The notes beneath the pieces are model-generated. The model had not been told where the DNA came from, searched no databases, and saw only the letters and a program-made list of their open reading frames with translations. A program made the position numbers and the translations under genes. Shown one piece after another: positions 1 to 8,681 of a stretch of 64,000 nt of DNA. Source of the stretch: Flagellimonas sp. HMM57 (GTDB taxonomy: Bacteria; Bacteroidota; Bacteroidia; Flavobacteriales; Flavobacteriaceae); the NCBI RefSeq assembly GCF_021390175.1, contig NZ_CP090004.1, positions 3,339,001 through 3,403,000 on the forward strand, given 5' to 3'. Position 1 is the first letter of the stretch. The number at the start of each line of letters is the position of its first letter.

Positions 1-471
1 GAACGATATCATATCAGAAAATCGACACAGGCGGCCTGTGAGTATATCAACAAATGGAAAAAGCGTTTTGGTACCTGGACACTTACCGCGGCTACCTATA
101 ATGCAGGTCCGGGCGGAATCAAAAAATATATGGACATCCAAAAAGTGGATGATTACTACGACCTTTTGTTGGGTCAAGAAACAGGGCGTTACGTGTTTAG
201 AATCATGGCACTTAAAGAAATTCTATCCAATCCTGAAAAATATGGGTTTGAGGTTGAAAAGGACGATTTGTACAAAGCTGTGCCTACATTTTCGGTAGAA
301 ATTGATGAGCCCGTTGCCAGTTGGGCTGATTTTGCAAAGGAATATGAAATCAATTATAAAATCTTGAAGCGCCATAATCCTTGGTTGCGCGAACCGCATC
401 TGAACAACGCGTCCCGCAAAAAGTATGTGATTGAAATTCCAAATAAGGGATACTACAGGGAGTCCAAATAA
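1..471 (+). CDS. Membrane-bound lytic murein transglycosylase (MltD-like), C-terminal part
   Basis: The reading frame is open from the first base, so the N-terminus lies outside the window. The first ~45 residues carry the end of an SLT goose-lysozyme-like fold: the KSTQAA motif followed by TAATYNAG is the hallmark of family 1 lytic transglycosylases, which cleave peptidoglycan glycans to give 1,6-anhydro ends. After a helical stretch, the last ~45 residues (SWADFAKEYEINYKILKRHN onward) resemble a LysM cell-wall binding module. The protein is expected in the periplasm or outer membrane. The catalytic Glu would be upstream of the window. It ends 16 bp before the stop of a small gene on the other strand. 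Confidence 0.88.
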   Translation, partial: ERYHIRKSTQAACEYINKWKKRFGTWTLTAATYNAGPGGIKKYMDIQKVDDYYDLLLGQETGRYVFRIMALKEILSNPEKYGFEVEKDDLYKAVPTFSVEIDEPVASWADFAKEYEINYKILKRHNPWLREPHLNNASRKKYVIEIPNKGYYRESK

Positions 472-486
472 TGTGTTGCTACTTGG

Positions 487-651
487 TTATAGTCGTTTTC
501 TAAGCATAAAAAAAACGACTGCAACTATCAGAAACCCAACACCGGTAACTACTGGTGGATTTACGATGGTATCTCGTTGTAGACCCAAATACGTAATCAA
601 TACTGCTAGAATCAATAAAGCTATTATTGCAAAAGTCAGAACGTTTTTCAT
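487..651 (-). CDS. Small two-helix membrane protein, 54 aa
   Basis: A 54-residue open frame from ATG (complement of 649-651) to TAA. It contains two hydrophobic stretches, about residues 5-23 (VLTFAIIALLILAVLITYLG) and 36-50 (TGVGFLIVAVVFFML), separated by a short polar loop and closed by a basic RKRL tail, so it looks like a small helical-hairpin inner-membrane protein. It is convergent with the transglycosylase gene. I recognise no family. The regular hydrophobic pattern argues that it is coding, although a chance frame cannot be excluded. Confidence 0.5.
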   Translation of the reverse strand: MKNVLTFAIIALLILAVLITYLGLQRDTIVNPPVVTGVGFLIVAVVFFMLRKRL

Positions 652-844
652 ACGGTAGGCTTTAATTATCTCATGTTTTCTTTAGATGTATAAGGGTACT
701 ATTCCTCTACAGGATAATGAAGTTACGGATATTCATGGATAAATCTAAATCCAAATAATGCATATTCATTGCACAGCGAATATCAAAAATATTAAGTAAT
801 ATTTTGATGAGTAAGGAGTTAGCGGATGGGTTGATTTTACAGAC

Positions 845-1360
845 CTAAATCTTCTTCATCTGCTGTTGCATCATCTTGATTTGGTCGGTAAGCATGTTGT
901 TCTTGTCCAGTTTTTTGGCTTCCTGAAGCAATTGTGTAGCTTCTCGTTTTCTGCGTTTCTGCATGGAAATACCTGCAAGACTTAATTTGGCCATGGCAAC
1001 ATCATAATCCATGTTGAGACCCAGCTTCAATGCTTTTTTAAAATACTTTTCGGCCTGGGTAAGGTTCTTTTGCGAGTAAATGATGCCGTGAAGGTAATTG
1101 TAGTACCCCTGTTGTTTTTTGACAAGTGCAGATTCGGGGTTCTTGATTTTCTCCAACCATTTCTGTGTACCTTCCATATCTTGCTTTCGCATACGTAGGA
1201 ATGCCATAAGTATCAATTCATTTCTAAAGTATAGGAAAATGAAAACAGTGGAAAGCAAAATCAAGGAAATACCATTGCCAATATAACCTTCTATAAACTG
1301 ATATACTGCGTATCCTATAATAAGTGCGGCAATTACTAGTTTTAAATTTTTATTGAACAT
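845..1360 (-). CDS. Membrane protein with TPR-like C-terminal region
   Basis: 171 residues from the ATG at 1360. An upstream in-frame extension to 1513 runs through the divergent rpmH promoter and is unlikely to be translated. Two membrane segments occupy about residues 5-45 (KLVIAALIIGYAVYQFIEG and GISLILLSTVFIFLYFRNEL). A soluble helical region follows, with TPR features such as AEKYFKKALKLGLNMDYDVA, and a basic, Gln/Met-rich tail. A scaffolding role at the inner membrane is a guess. It is divergent from rpmH. The family is widespread in flavobacteria to my recollection, without a known function. Confidence 0.75.
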   Translation of the reverse strand: MFNKNLKLVIAALIIGYAVYQFIEGYIGNGISLILLSTVFIFLYFRNELILMAFLRMRKQDMEGTQKWLEKIKNPESALVKKQQGYYNYLHGIIYSQKNLTQAEKYFKKALKLGLNMDYDVAMAKLSLAGISMQKRRKREATQLLQEAKKLDKNNMLTDQIKMMQQQMKKI

Positions 1361-1436
1361 ATGTCGTTGGAATTTTACCTTGATTTCAGCGGATGCAAAA
1401 GTAGTAAAAACTATTGTAAATATTTTATTTTTGCAC

Positions 1437-1466
1437 TTGCCAAAGTAAAAACTCTTTGTATATTTG
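1437..1466 (+). promoter_or_regulatory. rpmH promoter (Bacteroidota type)
   Basis: TTG at 1437-1439, a 19 bp spacer, then TATATTTG at 1459-1466. This is a full match to the Bacteroidota -33/-7 consensus (TTG, 19-21 bp, TAnnTTTG). The predicted transcription start near 1473 leaves a leader of about 55 nt before rpmH. Confidence 0.68.
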
Positions 1467-1528
1467 CGCCCAGAAAATTTGGGGAGATTTGTTTCCCAGT
1501 ACAAGAAATCCATTAAAATAGTTCCGAA

Positions 1529-1687
1529 ATGAAAAGAACATATCAGCCGTCAAAAAGGAAGAGAAGAAACAAGCATGGTTTTAGAGAGCGCATGGCGACT
1601 GCCAATGGTAGAAAAGTACTTGCAAGAAGAAGAGCCAAAGGAAGAAAAAAACTAACTGTTTCCTCAGAGCCAAGACATAAAAAATAA
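1529..1687 (+). CDS. rpmH: Large ribosomal subunit protein bL34
   Basis: 52 residues starting [20 protein letters not shown] and containing [20 protein letters not shown], the nearly invariant L34 signature. It binds 23S rRNA in the 50S subunit. The product is slightly longer than the ~44-residue enterobacterial form, with an acidic-to-basic tail ([10 protein letters not shown]) of the kind seen in Bacteroidota. It is a single-gene transcription unit, with a strong promoter at 1437-1466 and a terminator at 1710-1746. It is not next to dnaA or rnpA here. Confidence 0.97.
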   Translation: MKRTYQPSKRKRRNKHGFRERMATANGRKVLARRRAKGRKKLTVSSEPRHKK

Positions 1688-1709
1688 TGACTGTCAATAA
1701 CTTTTAATT

Positions 1710-1746
1710 AAAGGTGCTACTTTTCAAGTTTAGCACCTTTTTTTTG
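1710..1746 (+). terminator. rpmH terminator
   Basis: Inverted repeat AAAGGTGCTA / TAGCACCTTT around an 11 nt loop, followed by a T tract: a canonical intrinsic terminator 22 bp after the rpmH stop. Confidence 0.85.
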
Positions 1747-1785
1747 TCCTATTTTTAAAAATTAAACAACGAGTAACCTAATAGA

Positions 1786-4638
1786 ATGCCTAAAAGAGAA
1801 GATTTAAAATCCATTTTGATAATTGGCTCGGGCCCAATTATAATTGGACAAGCGTGTGAGTTTGACTACTCTGGTTCCCAAGCACTACGTTCCCTTCGCG
1901 AAGATGGAATCGAGACTATTTTGATCAATAGCAATCCGGCAACGATAATGACAGATCCTGCGATGGCAGACCATGTATATCTGAAGCCATTGAACACAAA
2001 ATCGATTATAGACATTTTAAAAAAGCACCCTAATATAGATGCGGTGCTACCTACGATGGGTGGGCAAACCGCGTTGAACTTATGTATTGAAGCCGACGAA
2101 AAAGGAATCTGGGAAGATTTTGATGTTGAGATCATTGGTGTTGATATTGACGCTATCAACATTACTGAGGATAGGGAGAAATTTAGGGAGTTGATGCTTC
2201 AAATTGGAGTAGGAATGGCACCTCAAGCAACAGCGACTTCATTTTTAAAAGGAAAAGAAATTGCCCAAGAGTTTGGTTTTCCACTGGTAATCAGAGCCTC
2301 TTTTACACTTGGTGGGGCGGGAGCATCCATTGTTTATGACCCTGAGGATTTTGATGGGCTGCTAAGTCATGGACTTGAGGTTTCCCCAATTCATGAGGTC
2401 ATGATTGACAAGGCTTTAATGGGATGGAAAGAATACGAATTAGAGTTACTTCGTGATAAAAATGACAATGTAGTTATCATTTGTGCTATCGAGAACATGG
2501 ACCCAATGGGCATTCATACTGGAGATTCAATTACTGTGGCACCAGCAATGACACTCTCTGACCGAACATATCAACGCATGCGGGATATGGCCATCCATAT
2601 GATGCGCAGTATCGGGGATTTTGCAGGTGGATGTAATGTCCAGTTTGCCGTGAGTCCAGATGAAAAAGAGGATATTATTGCCATTGAAATCAATCCACGG
2701 GTTTCCCGCTCTTCCGCTTTAGCTTCCAAGGCTACGGGATATCCAATTGCGAAAATCGCTGCAAAGCTGGCAATCGGATACAGTTTGGACGAACTGGAAA
2801 ATCAGATAACCAAGTCTACTTCGGCATTGTTCGAGCCAACATTGGATTACGTTATCGTAAAAATTCCAAGATGGAACTTTGACAAATTTGAAGGTTCTGA
2901 TAGAACGTTGGGACTTCAGATGAAGTCTGTAGGTGAGGTTATGGGCATCGGACGTTCTTTTCAAGAGGCATTGCACAAGGCCACACAATCCTTAGAGATT
3001 AAGCGTAATGGACTTGGTGCGGATGGAAAAGGATATAAAGATTATGAAACTATTATTCAAAAACTAAAAGTTCCGAGTTGGGACAGGGTTTTTGTAATCT
3101 ATGACGCTATTCAATTAGGAATACCTTTGAAGAGGATTTTCGATATTACCAAAATAGATATGTGGTTCTTAAAACAATACGAAGAACTGCATTTCTTGGA
3201 ACAGGAGATTTCAAAATATACCATAGAAAGTTTACCAAAGGCGTTTTTATTGGAAGCGAAACAAAAAGGTTTTGCGGACAGACAAATTGCACACATGTTG
3301 GACTGTTATGAAAGTGAAGTGCACAAAAAGCGAACGAACTTGGGAATAAACCGTGTCTTTAAGTTAGTGGACACCTGTGCTGCAGAATTTAAGGCAATGA
3401 CACCGTACTACTACTCCACATTTGAAGAAGAAATAGAAACGGCAGATGGTAAACGCTACGTGGCCAATGACAGTGAGGTTACGGACAGAAAGAAAATTGT
3501 GGTCTTGGGTTCTGGTCCAAACAGGATTGGACAAGGAATTGAATTCGATTACTGCTGCGTGCATGGGGTTTTGGCCGCTGCCGAATGTGGTTACGAAACC
3601 ATCATGATCAACTGCAACCCCGAAACAGTTTCCACGGATTTCGATACTGCTGATAAGCTCTATTTTGAACCTGTTTTTTGGGAACACATCTACGATATTA
3701 TCCTCCATGAAAAGCCGGAAGGCGTTATTGTACAGTTAGGAGGCCAGACCGCTTTGAAATTGGCCGAAAAATTGGATAAATACGGTATTAAAATTCTTGG
3801 AACCAGCTTTAAATCATTGGATTTGGCAGAAGACCGAGGTAGCTTTTCCACATTATTAAAAGAAAATGACATTCCTTATCCTAGATTTGGTGTTGCTGAA
3901 ACAGCCGATGAAGCGCTGGAACTTTCAGAAGAGCTTAATTTTCCCTTATTGGTAAGACCTTCTTATGTATTGGGAGGACAGGGGATGAAAATCGTGATCA
4001 ATAAAGAAGATCTGGAAAAGCATGTCGTTGACTTACTCCGTAAAATTCCTAATAATAAATTATTGTTGGACCATTATTTAGACGGTGCCATAGAAGCGGA
4101 AGCCGATGCCATTTGTGATGGGGAAGATATTTACATCATTGGTATCATGGAGCACATTGAGCCCTGCGGTATCCATTCGGGTGATTCCAATGCAACCTTA
4201 CCACCTTTCAATTTAGGTGAATTTGTATTACAACAGATAAAGGACCATACCCGCAAGATTGCCTTGGCTTTGAAAACGGTTGGATTAATCAATATTCAGT
4301 TTGCTGTGAAAGATGATATGGTCTATATCATTGAAGCCAACCCAAGAGCATCGCGTACGGTTCCTTTCATCGCTAAGGCTTATGGGGAGCCCTATGTGAA
4401 TTTTGCCACTAAAGTGATGTTGGGCGAAAAGAAGATTAAGGATTTTGATTTCAAACCACATTTGGATGGATATGCTATAAAACAACCTGTGTTTTCATTC
4501 AATAAATTCCCGAATGTGAACAAAAACCTTGGGCCAGAGATGAAGAGTACAGGGGAAAGTATCCTGTTCATTGACAGTTTAAAAGACGATGATTTTTACA
4601 ATCTGTATTCTAGAAGGAAGATGTACTTAAGTAAGTAA
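1786..4638 (+). CDS. carB: Carbamoyl-phosphate synthase large subunit, short form without the MGS-like domain
   Basis: 950 residues. It makes carbamoyl phosphate from bicarbonate, glutamine-derived ammonia and 2 ATP for pyrimidine and arginine synthesis, together with CarA, which is not in this window. Two homologous halves are clear. Each begins with a Rossmann-like GSGP motif (SILIIGSGPIIIGQACEFDY near residue 10 and IVVLGSGPNRIGQGIEFDYC near 565) and carries an ATP-grasp domain (RVSRSSALASKATGYP in the first, EANPRASRTVPFIAKAYGEP in the second). The chain stops soon after GPEMKSTGE, where enterobacterial CarB (about 1,073 residues) continues into the allosteric MGS-like domain that binds UMP and ornithine. 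That domain is absent. A shared bidirectional terminator separates it from gnd. Confidence 0.96.
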   Translation: MPKREDLKSILIIGSGPIIIGQACEFDYSGSQALRSLREDGIETILINSNPATIMTDPAMADHVYLKPLNTKSIIDILKKHPNIDAVLPTMGGQTALNLCIEADEKGIWEDFDVEIIGVDIDAINITEDREKFRELMLQIGVGMAPQATATSFLKGKEIAQEFGFPLVIRASFTLGGAGASIVYDPEDFDGLLSHGLEVSPIHEVMIDKALMGWKEYELELLRDKNDNVVIICAIENMDPMGIHTGDSITVAPAMTLSDRTYQRMRDMAIHMMRSIGDFAGGCNVQFAVSPDEKEDIIAIEINPRVSRSSALASKATGYPIAKIAAKLAIGYSLDELENQITKSTSALFEPTLDYVIVKIPRWNFDKFEGSDRTLGLQMKSVGEVMGIGRSFQEALHKATQSLEIKRNGLGADGKGYKDYETIIQKLKVPSWDRVFVIYDAIQLGIPLKRIFDITKIDMWFLKQYEELHFLEQEISKYTIESLPKAFLLEAKQKGFADRQIAHMLDCYESEVHKKRTNLGINRVFKLVDTCAAEFKAMTPYYYSTFEEEIETADGKRYVANDSEVTDRKKIVVLGSGPNRIGQGIEFDYCCVHGVLAAAECGYETIMINCNPETVSTDFDTADKLYFEPVFWEHIYDIILHEKPEGVIVQLGGQTALKLAEKLDKYGIKILGTSFKSLDLAEDRGSFSTLLKENDIPYPRFGVAETADEALELSEELNFPLLVRPSYVLGGQGMKIVINKEDLEKHVVDLLRKIPNNKLLLDHYLDGAIEAEADAICDGEDIYIIGIMEHIEPCGIHSGDSNATLPPFNLGEFVLQQIKDHTRKIALALKTVGLINIQFAVKDDMVYIIEANPRASRTVPFIAKAYGEPYVNFATKVMLGEKKIKDFDFKPHLDGYAIKQPVFSFNKFPNVNKNLGPEMKSTGESILFIDSLKDDDFYNLYSRRKMYLSK

Positions 4639-4653
4639 TCGTATTACAAATTT

Positions 4654-4689
4654 AAAAAGAGGGCAATGCTATCGTATTGCCCTCTTTTT
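4654..4689. terminator. Bidirectional terminator between carB and gnd
   Basis: AAAAAGAGGGCAAT / ATTGCCCTCTTTTT, a 14 bp perfect stem with an 8 nt loop. A and T runs on the two arms let it act for both convergent genes. Confidence 0.88.
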
Positions 4690-4715
4690 GTTTTATTCAG
4701 TTTAATAGTAGGAAT

Positions 4716-6125
4716 CTACTTTTCCCATTCCGTATGAAAAACACCTTCCCGATCTAGGCGCTCGTAGGTATGCGAACCAAAATAATCACGCTGTGCTTGG
4801 ATTAGATTTAGAGGTAGTCTACTGCTGGTATATGCATCAAAATAGGTTAGTGCATTTGATAGCCCAGGTAACGGAATACCATTGGTAGCACTGTAGGAAA
4901 CCAGTTCTCTGGCAGAATTGACCGTATCTTGAATTTTTTCTTTAAAAGAGGAAGACAACAATAAGTTTTGTAAATGAGGTTCTGCTTTGAATGCATCTGT
5001 TATATCTGCCAACAAGGCGGCACGAATGATACAACCTGCTCGCCAGATTTTTGCAATTTCCCCTAGTTCCAGTTCATAGCCATATTCTTTGGATGCGTCG
5101 GCTAATTGGTGCATACCTTGAGCATAGGTGATGATAAATGCAAAATAAAGTGCATTTTCAGCTTTGGCAATCAATGTCTTTTTGACAACGGATTCTGGTT
5201 TGGGGCGGTCATATAGTTCATCCGCTTGTATTCTTTCTGCTTTTAAGGCCGAAATCTCGCGCATACTTACCGCAATGTCGATGGTTGGCACAGGAATACC
5301 TAAATCCATTGCATTTTGCGAGGTCCATTTCCCCGTTCCTTTCTGTTTGGCCTTATCCAAAATTTTATCGACTAAATGTCCATCTGTCAAATCATCTTTT
5401 TGCTCAAATATTTCAGAAGTGATTTCAACCAAAAACGATTGTAATCGCCCAGCATTCCAATTCGCATAGGTTTGATGTAACTCTTCATTGGTCAAGTCCC
5501 CGGCCTTTTTCAAAAGGTCATAAATTTCCGAGGTTAATTGCATCAATCCATATTCAATGCCATTGTGCACCATTTTCACATAGTTTCCAGCAGATTTTGG
5601 ACCTAAATATGTTACACAAGGTTCTCCTTTGTACTTGGCAGAAACAGCTTCAAAAATTGGTTTTACGTATTGGTACGCATCTCTGGAACCTCCTGGCATG
5701 ATGCTTGGTCCCTTGCGGGCACCTTTAGCTCCGCCCGATACTCCTGCACCAAAGAAATTAATGCCTTTTTCTTTTAAATAAGCTTCTCTACGGTCCGTAT
5801 CCGTAAAAAAGGAATTCCCTCCATCGATAATGATATCACCCTTATCAAGATGGGGCAGTAAATTTTCAATGACAATGTCTACTACTTTACCAGCAGGAAC
5901 CAATAACATGATTTTTCTAGGAGTGGTCAAAGCCTTAACAAAAACTTGAGCATCAGTAGCAGCATTTACTTTACTCTGGTTACCACCTTCCTTTATAAGG
6001 GCATCAACTTTTTCCTTGTCCAGATCATTGCCAAAAGCTGTAAATCCATTATCGGCAACATTAAGAATAAAATTGCGCCCCATTACACCAAGGCCCACAA
6101 GCCCAAAATCATAAGTATCTGCCAT
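4716..6125 (-). CDS. gnd: 6-phosphogluconate dehydrogenase, decarboxylating
   Basis: 469 residues, full length. It oxidises 6-phosphogluconate to ribulose-5-phosphate and CO2 with NADP+, the third step of the oxidative pentose phosphate branch. The N-terminal dinucleotide motif GLVGLGVMGRN spans residues 9-19. The substrate loop GVSGGAKGARKGPSIMPGG is present, with AK in place of the EE common in enterobacteria. The catalytic Lys and Glu lie in KMVHNGIEYGLMQ, and the C-terminal helical domain ends in the expected basic/polar tail after HTYERLDREG. It is divergent from zwf-pgl, so the three genes of the branch sit together. Confidence 0.97.
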   Translation of the reverse strand: MADTYDFGLVGLGVMGRNFILNVADNGFTAFGNDLDKEKVDALIKEGGNQSKVNAATDAQVFVKALTTPRKIMLLVPAGKVVDIVIENLLPHLDKGDIIIDGGNSFFTDTDRREAYLKEKGINFFGAGVSGGAKGARKGPSIMPGGSRDAYQYVKPIFEAVSAKYKGEPCVTYLGPKSAGNYVKMVHNGIEYGLMQLTSEIYDLLKKAGDLTNEELHQTYANWNAGRLQSFLVEITSEIFEQKDDLTDGHLVDKILDKAKQKGTGKWTSQNAMDLGIPVPTIDIAVSMREISALKAERIQADELYDRPKPESVVKKTLIAKAENALYFAFIITYAQGMHQLADASKEYGYELELGEIAKIWRAGCIIRAALLADITDAFKAEPHLQNLLLSSSFKEKIQDTVNSARELVSYSATNGIPLPGLSNALTYFDAYTSSRLPLNLIQAQRDYFGSHTYERLDREGVFHTEWEK

Positions 6126-6309
6126 GTTCTATGTTTTTAACGTCTTATGTTAAGACAACACTAAGTACGTTATTTGTTGAATTCTGAACCTAAAATAAAC
6201 GTTATATTCGTTAAGCTCAAAAATAAATTGCGGTGTTGAAGCCTTTTTTAGGAAATAGCTCCCCAATCATTCAATTTTTGGGATATCCGAACCTGTAATA
6301 GCTCACTCT

Positions 6310-7842
6310 ATGAAAAAGACCAATAGTCAAATGCTCATTATTTTTGGAGCTTCGGGCGATTTAACAGCCAGAAAGCTCATTCCAGCATTGTTTAATTTAT
6401 ACGTTGCAGAACAGCTGCCCAAAAATTTTATCGTTTTAGGTGCTAGTAGAAGTAACCTTACAGACGAAGAATTTAGAAATAGGGTGGTCTATGAAAGCAA
6501 GTATTTAAAAGAAAAGATTAACGGTCTGGATAAAAAGAAGTTAGAGGCATTTGCCAATACATTGTTCTATGAGGATTTAGGTAACGATTACGCCTCTAAT
6601 TACGAAGGCCTGTCCAAGCGTATTGAGGATTTGAACGATGCCCACAATACGAATCATAATTACATGTTTTATTTATCCACACCTCCAAGTATTGTTGAGA
6701 CGATAGCAAAGAACCTTTCAGAATACAATCTTAATGATGAAACGAAAGGCTTTAAACGGTTGATTGTGGAAAAGCCATTTGGATACAATCTGGAGACCGC
6801 AAAAGAACTGAATAACGGACTTCAGCAGTATTTTAAAGAGTCGCAGATTTATAGAATTGACCATTATCTTGGAAAAGAGACCGTACAAAACTTATTGGTG
6901 ACCCGCTTCTCCAATAGCATCTTTGAGCCTTTGTGGAATCGAAATTACATTCACCACGTGGAAATAACCAATGCGGAGAGCGTTGGCGTAGAGAAAAGGG
7001 GAGGATACTATGATAAATCAGGTGCATTGCGCGACATGTTTCAAAACCACTTGCTGCAAATTGTTTCATTGGTGGTCATGGAACCTCCAATAGGTGATCA
7101 GCCAGAAGAAATACGAAATGAAAAAGTAAAAGCATTAAAATCGCTCAGGGTCATGCGGGATAAGCAAACCCTTTTTGATAATACGATACGTGCCCAATAT
7201 GTTGGTTCGGAAATTAATGGGGAAAAAGTGAAAGGTTATCGCGATGAAGATGGTGTTGACCCAGACTCAACTACTGAAACCTATGCTGCGGTAAAGTTTT
7301 TTGTAGATAACTGGCGTTGGCACGGAGTTCCTTTTTATGTGCGTACGGCCAAACGCATGCCTACAAAAGTTACGGAGGTAATTATTCATTTTAAAACACC
7401 GCACCATCAGATTTTTCAAGATTCTGGAGTTAACAATAAAGACAATAAGCTGATAATCAGGATACAACCAGATGAAGGTGTTCTTATGAAGTTTGGAGTA
7501 AAAGTTCCTGGTCAAGGCTTTAAGGTGGAACGGGCGAATTTGGATTTTTACTATTCCAGTTTGGCACAAACCTATGTTATGGAAGCTTATGAGCGACTAC
7601 TTTTAGATGCCATGCAAGGCGATGCTACGTTATATGCAAGAGCTGATGAAGTAGAAGCAGCTTGGGAGTTTGTTGACCCTATCTTGAATTACTGGAAGAC
7701 CGGTGACGATGTAAGAATGTACGGTTATGCCGCAGGTGTTTGGGGACCTGAAAACGCAGATGAACTGATCGATGATTTAGGGTTCTGGCGGAATCCTGGT
7801 GAGAACTTGGCCGATGACCCTGGCTATTGTGTGATTTGTTAG
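6310..7842 (+). CDS. zwf: Glucose-6-phosphate 1-dehydrogenase
   Basis: 510 residues, typical length. It converts glucose-6-phosphate to 6-phosphogluconolactone, reducing NADP+. The Rossmann motif IFGASGDLTARKLIPALF is near residue 11. The active-site signature RIDHYLGKETVQN is near residue 182 and contains the substrate-binding Lys and catalytic His region. It is followed by pgl after a 125 bp gap holding degenerate 7 bp repeats, and the two genes presumably form one unit. It is divergent from gnd across a 184 bp region that must hold both promoters, where I see no perfect TAnnTTTG box. Confidence 0.97.
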   Translation: MKKTNSQMLIIFGASGDLTARKLIPALFNLYVAEQLPKNFIVLGASRSNLTDEEFRNRVVYESKYLKEKINGLDKKKLEAFANTLFYEDLGNDYASNYEGLSKRIEDLNDAHNTNHNYMFYLSTPPSIVETIAKNLSEYNLNDETKGFKRLIVEKPFGYNLETAKELNNGLQQYFKESQIYRIDHYLGKETVQNLLVTRFSNSIFEPLWNRNYIHHVEITNAESVGVEKRGGYYDKSGALRDMFQNHLLQIVSLVVMEPPIGDQPEEIRNEKVKALKSLRVMRDKQTLFDNTIRAQYVGSEINGEKVKGYRDEDGVDPDSTTETYAAVKFFVDNWRWHGVPFYVRTAKRMPTKVTEVIIHFKTPHHQIFQDSGVNNKDNKLIIRIQPDEGVLMKFGVKVPGQGFKVERANLDFYYSSLAQTYVMEAYERLLLDAMQGDATLYARADEVEAAWEFVDPILNYWKTGDDVRMYGYAAGVWGPENADELIDDLGFWRNPGENLADDPGYCVIC

Positions 7843-7849
7843 TTAAGTA

Positions 7850-7936
7850 GTCAGTGGTCAATTGCTGGTTTGAACTTTGGGTTTGATCTTGCGCTTGAAC
7901 TTTGAGTTTATTTTTGTCATTGGTCATTGGTCATTG
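7850..7936 (+). repeat. Degenerate heptamer-period repeat with three perfect GTCATTG units
   Basis: GTCATTG occurs three times in tandem at 7916-7936. The 65 bp upstream contains related words, including GTCAGTG, GTCAATT and two copies of TTGAACTTTG. It lies between zwf and pgl and has no coding function. The 7 bp period matches that of the much longer CAGCTTA array at 11516-11707. Confidence 0.6.
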
Positions 7937-7967
7937 GTTGATAGAGTATGGTTTAAAGATTTATTTG

Positions 7968-8681
7968 ATGGAATTGAAAATTTATAGGGATAAAGACGAA
8001 GTTGCAAAACAGTTCTCTGAATATTTTTCGGGATTGGTTGAGGGGAAATCCATTTTTCATGTGGCACTGTCTGGTGGAAGTACCCCAAAAATTGTTTTTG
8101 ATTTGCTTGCTGCTGATTTTTCTTCAAAAATTGATTGGAATAAAATTCATTTTTATTGGGGAGATGAGCGATGCGTTCCACCAACGAATGACCAAAGCAA
8201 CTATAAAATGACTGTAGCGCATCTGTTTTCCAAAGTTGATGTCCCCCAAGAACATATTCATAGAATATTAGGCGAAAACGACCCGCATAAAGAAGCTAAA
8301 AGATATGGTGAGCTATTGGTGGAGCATCTTCCGTCGCAAAATGGAACTCCTCAATTTGATTTAGTTATCTTAGGAATGGGTGATGACGGGCATACAGCTT
8401 CAATTTTTCCACATGAAATTGAATTATGGGATTCAAACGAAAACTGTGAGGTCGCCATTCATCCAGATTCTGGACAACGAAGGGTTACGTTAACAGGAAA
8501 AGTTATCAATAATGCGAAAGAAGTAGTTTTTTTGGTGACAGGAGAAAGTAAGTCAGAAAAAATAACAGCAATTCTTGAAAAGAAGGAGGGTCATATGGAC
8601 TATCCAGCTTCTTTAGTACATCCAAATTCTGGGAGTTTGGTCTGGTTTATGGATGCAGATGCTGCTAAGGAACTTGCTTAG
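7968..8681 (+). CDS. pgl: 6-phosphogluconolactonase
   Basis: 237 residues from ATG 7968. An extension to 7902 would be translated through the heptamer repeats and is rejected. It hydrolyses 6-phosphogluconolactone, the second step of the branch encoded here. SugAB/DevB-type motifs are visible: VALSGGSTPK near residue 36, FYWGDERCVPP near 62, and LGMGDDGHTASIFP near 135, where the catalytic His lies. It overlaps the convergent thioesterase gene by 4 bp, the two stop codons sharing bases 8678-8681. Confidence 0.96.
   Translation: MELKIYRDKDEVAKQFSEYFSGLVEGKSIFHVALSGGSTPKIVFDLLAADFSSKIDWNKIHFYWGDERCVPPTNDQSNYKMTVAHLFSKVDVPQEHIHRILGENDPHKEAKRYGELLVEHLPSQNGTPQFDLVILGMGDDGHTASIFPHEIELWDSNENCEVAIHPDSGQRRVTLTGKVINNAKEVVFLVTGESKSEKITAILEKKEGHMDYPASLVHPNSGSLVWFMDADAAKELA

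Noticed and set aside
431..658. 75-codon plus-strand frame after the transglycosylase
   Set aside because: Low-complexity, no family resemblance; the opposite strand has a better membrane-protein pattern.
1361..1513. 51-residue N-terminal extension of the TPR membrane protein
   Set aside because: Overlaps the divergent rpmH promoter and lacks a clean signal; ATG 1360 gives a normal membrane-anchored protein.
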